From assembly GCA_902475475.1 (NCBI GenBank), contig CABRZY010000112.1, positions 1 through 6,013 on the forward strand: DNA of 6,013 nt, given 5' to 3'. Of the stretch, positions 4,656 through 6,013 are shown piece after piece. Origin of the DNA: an uncultured Collinsella sp. (GTDB taxonomy: Bacteria > Actinomycetota > Coriobacteriia > Coriobacteriales > Coriobacteriaceae). A program made the translations under genes and the position numbers. Every line of letters begins with the position of its first letter. Position 1 is the stretch's first letter. The notes under the pieces are model-generated. The model saw only the letters and a list, made by a program, of their open reading frames with translations, ran no database searches and was not told the DNA's origin.

Positions 4656-5939
4656 ATGAGCGAGCAGACCATCGGTACTACATGTGTTCAGGGCGGCTAT
4701 CACCCGGGAGATGCCGAGCCGCGCCAGGTGCCCATCTACCAGTCCACCACGTGGAAGTACGACACGTCGGAGCACATGGGCAAGCTGTTTGACCTGGAGG
4801 AGTCGGGCTACTTCTACAGCCGTCTGCAGAACCCCACGTGCGATCTGGTTGCCGCCAAGATCTGCGAGATGGAGGGCGGCACTGCCGCGATGCTCACGAG
4901 CTCGGGCATGGCTGCGAACTTCCTCGCGATCTTTAACGTGGCCGGTGCCGGCGATCACGTGGTCGCAAGCTCTGCCATCTACGGCGGTACCTACAACCTG
5001 CTCGCCCACACCATGGGCCGTATGGGGCTTACCTGCACGTTCGTTGCCCCCGACTGCACCGATGAGGAGCTCGAGGCAGCCTTCCAGCCCAACACCAAGC
5101 TTGTCTTTGGCGAGACGATTGCTAACCCCGCTCTTGCCGTGCTCGATATTGAGCGCTTTGCCAAGGCCGCGCACGACCACGGCGTACCGCTGATGGTCGA
5201 CAACACCTTCCCGACGCCCGTGATGTGCCGTCCCTTTGAGTGGGGCGCCGACATCGTCACGCACTCCACCACTAAGTACATGGATGGCCATGCGGCCTAC
5301 CTGGGCGGCGTGATTGTCGACCACGGTCAGTTTGACTGGATGGCTCATGCGGACAAGTTCCCGGGTCTCACCACGCCCGACGAGAGCTATCACGGCGTGA
5401 CCTATGCCGAGAAGTTCGGTCGCGAGGGTGCCTTCATTACCAAGGCAACCGCGCAGCTCATGCGTGACCTCGGCCCCATGCAGAACCCTCAGGCGGCCTT
5501 CTTCCTGAACAGCTCGCTCGAGAGCCTTCATGTGCGCATGCCGCGTCATTGCGAGAACGGCCTGGCCGTTGCCAAGTTCCTGCAGAGCCATCCCAAGGTG
5601 CGCTTCGTGAGCTATCCGGGTCTGGAGGGCGACAAGTACTATGACATCGCTCAGAAGTACATGCCCAACGGTACCTGCGGCGTGGTGAGCTTTGGCTTTA
5701 ACGGTGGTCGCGCGGCGGCCGAGACCTTTATGAAGAGCCTCAAGCTCGCCCAGATCGCCACGCATGTGGCCGACGCCCGCACCTGCTGCTTGCATCCGGC
5801 AAACGCCACACACCGTCAGATGAACGATGAGGAGCTCATCGCCTGTGGCATTTCTGCCGACATGGTGCGCCTGTCGTGCGGCCTCGAGGATACGGCCGAT
5901 CTGATTGCCGACCTTGAGCAGGCACTTGAGCAGTGCTAG
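4656..5939 (+). CDS. metY: O-acetylhomoserine sulfhydrylase / Cys-Met metabolism PLP enzyme
   Basis: This 427-residue cytosolic enzyme belongs to the Cys/Met-metabolism PLP family. It is most likely O-acetylhomoserine aminocarboxypropyltransferase, which makes homocysteine from O-acetylhomoserine and sulfide in methionine synthesis. Visible PLP-site residues are YSR (Tyr54, Arg56; phosphate contact across the dimer), SSGMAA (82-87), AIYGGT (Tyr109, ring stacking), VDNTF (Asp182, pyridine nitrogen), HSTTKY (Lys207, Schiff base) and VRLSCGLED (Arg406, substrate carboxylate). Length fits MetY (about 420-440) better than cystathionine gamma-synthase (about 380-400). The long insert after Lys207 (residues about 225-265, with WMAHADKFPG and YHGVTYAEKFG) is also typical of MetY. 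The ATG at 4656 follows AGGGAG (4644-4649) by six bases. Codon use is biased to GC-ending codons, suggesting good expression. The gene diverges from a cysteine-rich C_GCAxxG gene. Methionine gamma-lyase activity is the main alternative. Confidence 0.9.
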   Translation: MSEQTIGTTCVQGGYHPGDAEPRQVPIYQSTTWKYDTSEHMGKLFDLEESGYFYSRLQNPTCDLVAAKICEMEGGTAAMLTSSGMAANFLAIFNVAGAGDHVVASSAIYGGTYNLLAHTMGRMGLTCTFVAPDCTDEELEAAFQPNTKLVFGETIANPALAVLDIERFAKAAHDHGVPLMVDNTFPTPVMCRPFEWGADIVTHSTTKYMDGHAAYLGGVIVDHGQFDWMAHADKFPGLTTPDESYHGVTYAEKFGREGAFITKATAQLMRDLGPMQNPQAAFFLNSSLESLHVRMPRHCENGLAVAKFLQSHPKVRFVSYPGLEGDKYYDIAQKYMPNGTCGVVSFGFNGGRAAAETFMKSLKLAQIATHVADARTCCLHPANATHRQMNDEELIACGISADMVRLSCGLEDTADLIADLEQALEQC

Positions 5940-5957
5940 GCTAGCGTTCGCATGAGG

Positions 5958-5984
5958 CGCCGATGCTGGCAGAAAGCTTCGGCG
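5958..5984 (+). terminator. Weak candidate terminator after metY
   Basis: CGCCGA (5958-5963) pairs with TCGGCG (5979-5984). Inside, across a T-T mismatch, GCT (5965-5967) pairs with AGC (5975-5977) around a 7-base loop. The following ACCTTTCGTTCC is only mildly T-rich. Position, 18 bases after the metY stop, fits a terminator, but the T-run is poor and the window ends shortly after. Confidence 0.35.
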
Positions 5985-6013
5985 ACCTTTCGTTCCGATT
6001 CCGTAGGCGGGAC

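Noticed and set aside
4572..5813. 413-codon open frame on the minus strand, antisense to metY
   Set aside because: Another codon-bias shadow. The plus strand encodes a full PLP enzyme with all catalytic residues, and the antisense product has no recognisable domain.

Overview
The window looks like ordinary chromosomal housekeeping DNA from a GC-rich, Gram-positive-type bacterium. My best guess is a member of the Coriobacteriia (Collinsella-like, Actinomycetota). This rests on GC-ending codons in the highly expressed genes, frequent GTG/TTG starts behind good Shine-Dalgarno (SD) sites, a four-repeat ribosomal protein S1, a class A RNase P RNA, and the character of the O-acetylhomoserine sulfhydrylase. 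The taxonomic guess is inference; no search was run.

Layout. At the left edge the minus strand carries a possible fragment of a gene start (1-47), preceded by a complete HAD-family phosphatase (101-859, GTG start). A 316-base divergent gap holds a 9-bp inverted repeat and, next to the following gene, a GC-rich hairpin that covers that gene's SD. Ribosomal protein S1 (rpsA, 1176-2342, +, TTG start) follows and ends in a textbook intrinsic terminator. A gene-free stretch (2401-2681) contains two back-to-back hairpins and an extended -10 promoter. That promoter reads into the RNase P RNA gene rnpB (2682-3045), whose ends are fixed by a 13-bp P1 helix. Just after rnpB lies a 99-base imperfect palindrome (3062-3160) with 15-bp perfect arms and a possible 5-bp flanking duplication. 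It is the most unusual object in the window. A YigZ/IMPACT-family gene (3273 or 3276 to 3911, +, TTG start) ends in a strong terminator that separates it from a convergent small cysteine-rich C_GCAxxG_C_C-family gene (3979-4425, -). A 230-base divergent region with several repeats separates that gene from a PLP enzyme, probably O-acetylhomoserine sulfhydrylase (metY, 4656-5939, +). A weak hairpin follows it near the right edge.

How they work together. These look like mostly independent single-gene transcription units rather than one operon. S1 (mRNA recruitment to the 30S subunit), RNase P RNA (tRNA 5' maturation) and perhaps YigZ/IMPACT (translation-linked in eukaryotic relatives) form a loose translation/RNA neighbourhood. 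The divergent pair of a cysteine-rich protein and a sulfur-assimilation enzyme could share control through the repeats between them. I found no CRISPR array, phage gene, toxin-antitoxin pair, transposase or defence system. The possible novelty is in non-coding structures: the palindrome after rnpB, the SD-masking hairpin of rpsA, and the repeats between the C_GCAxxG gene and metY.
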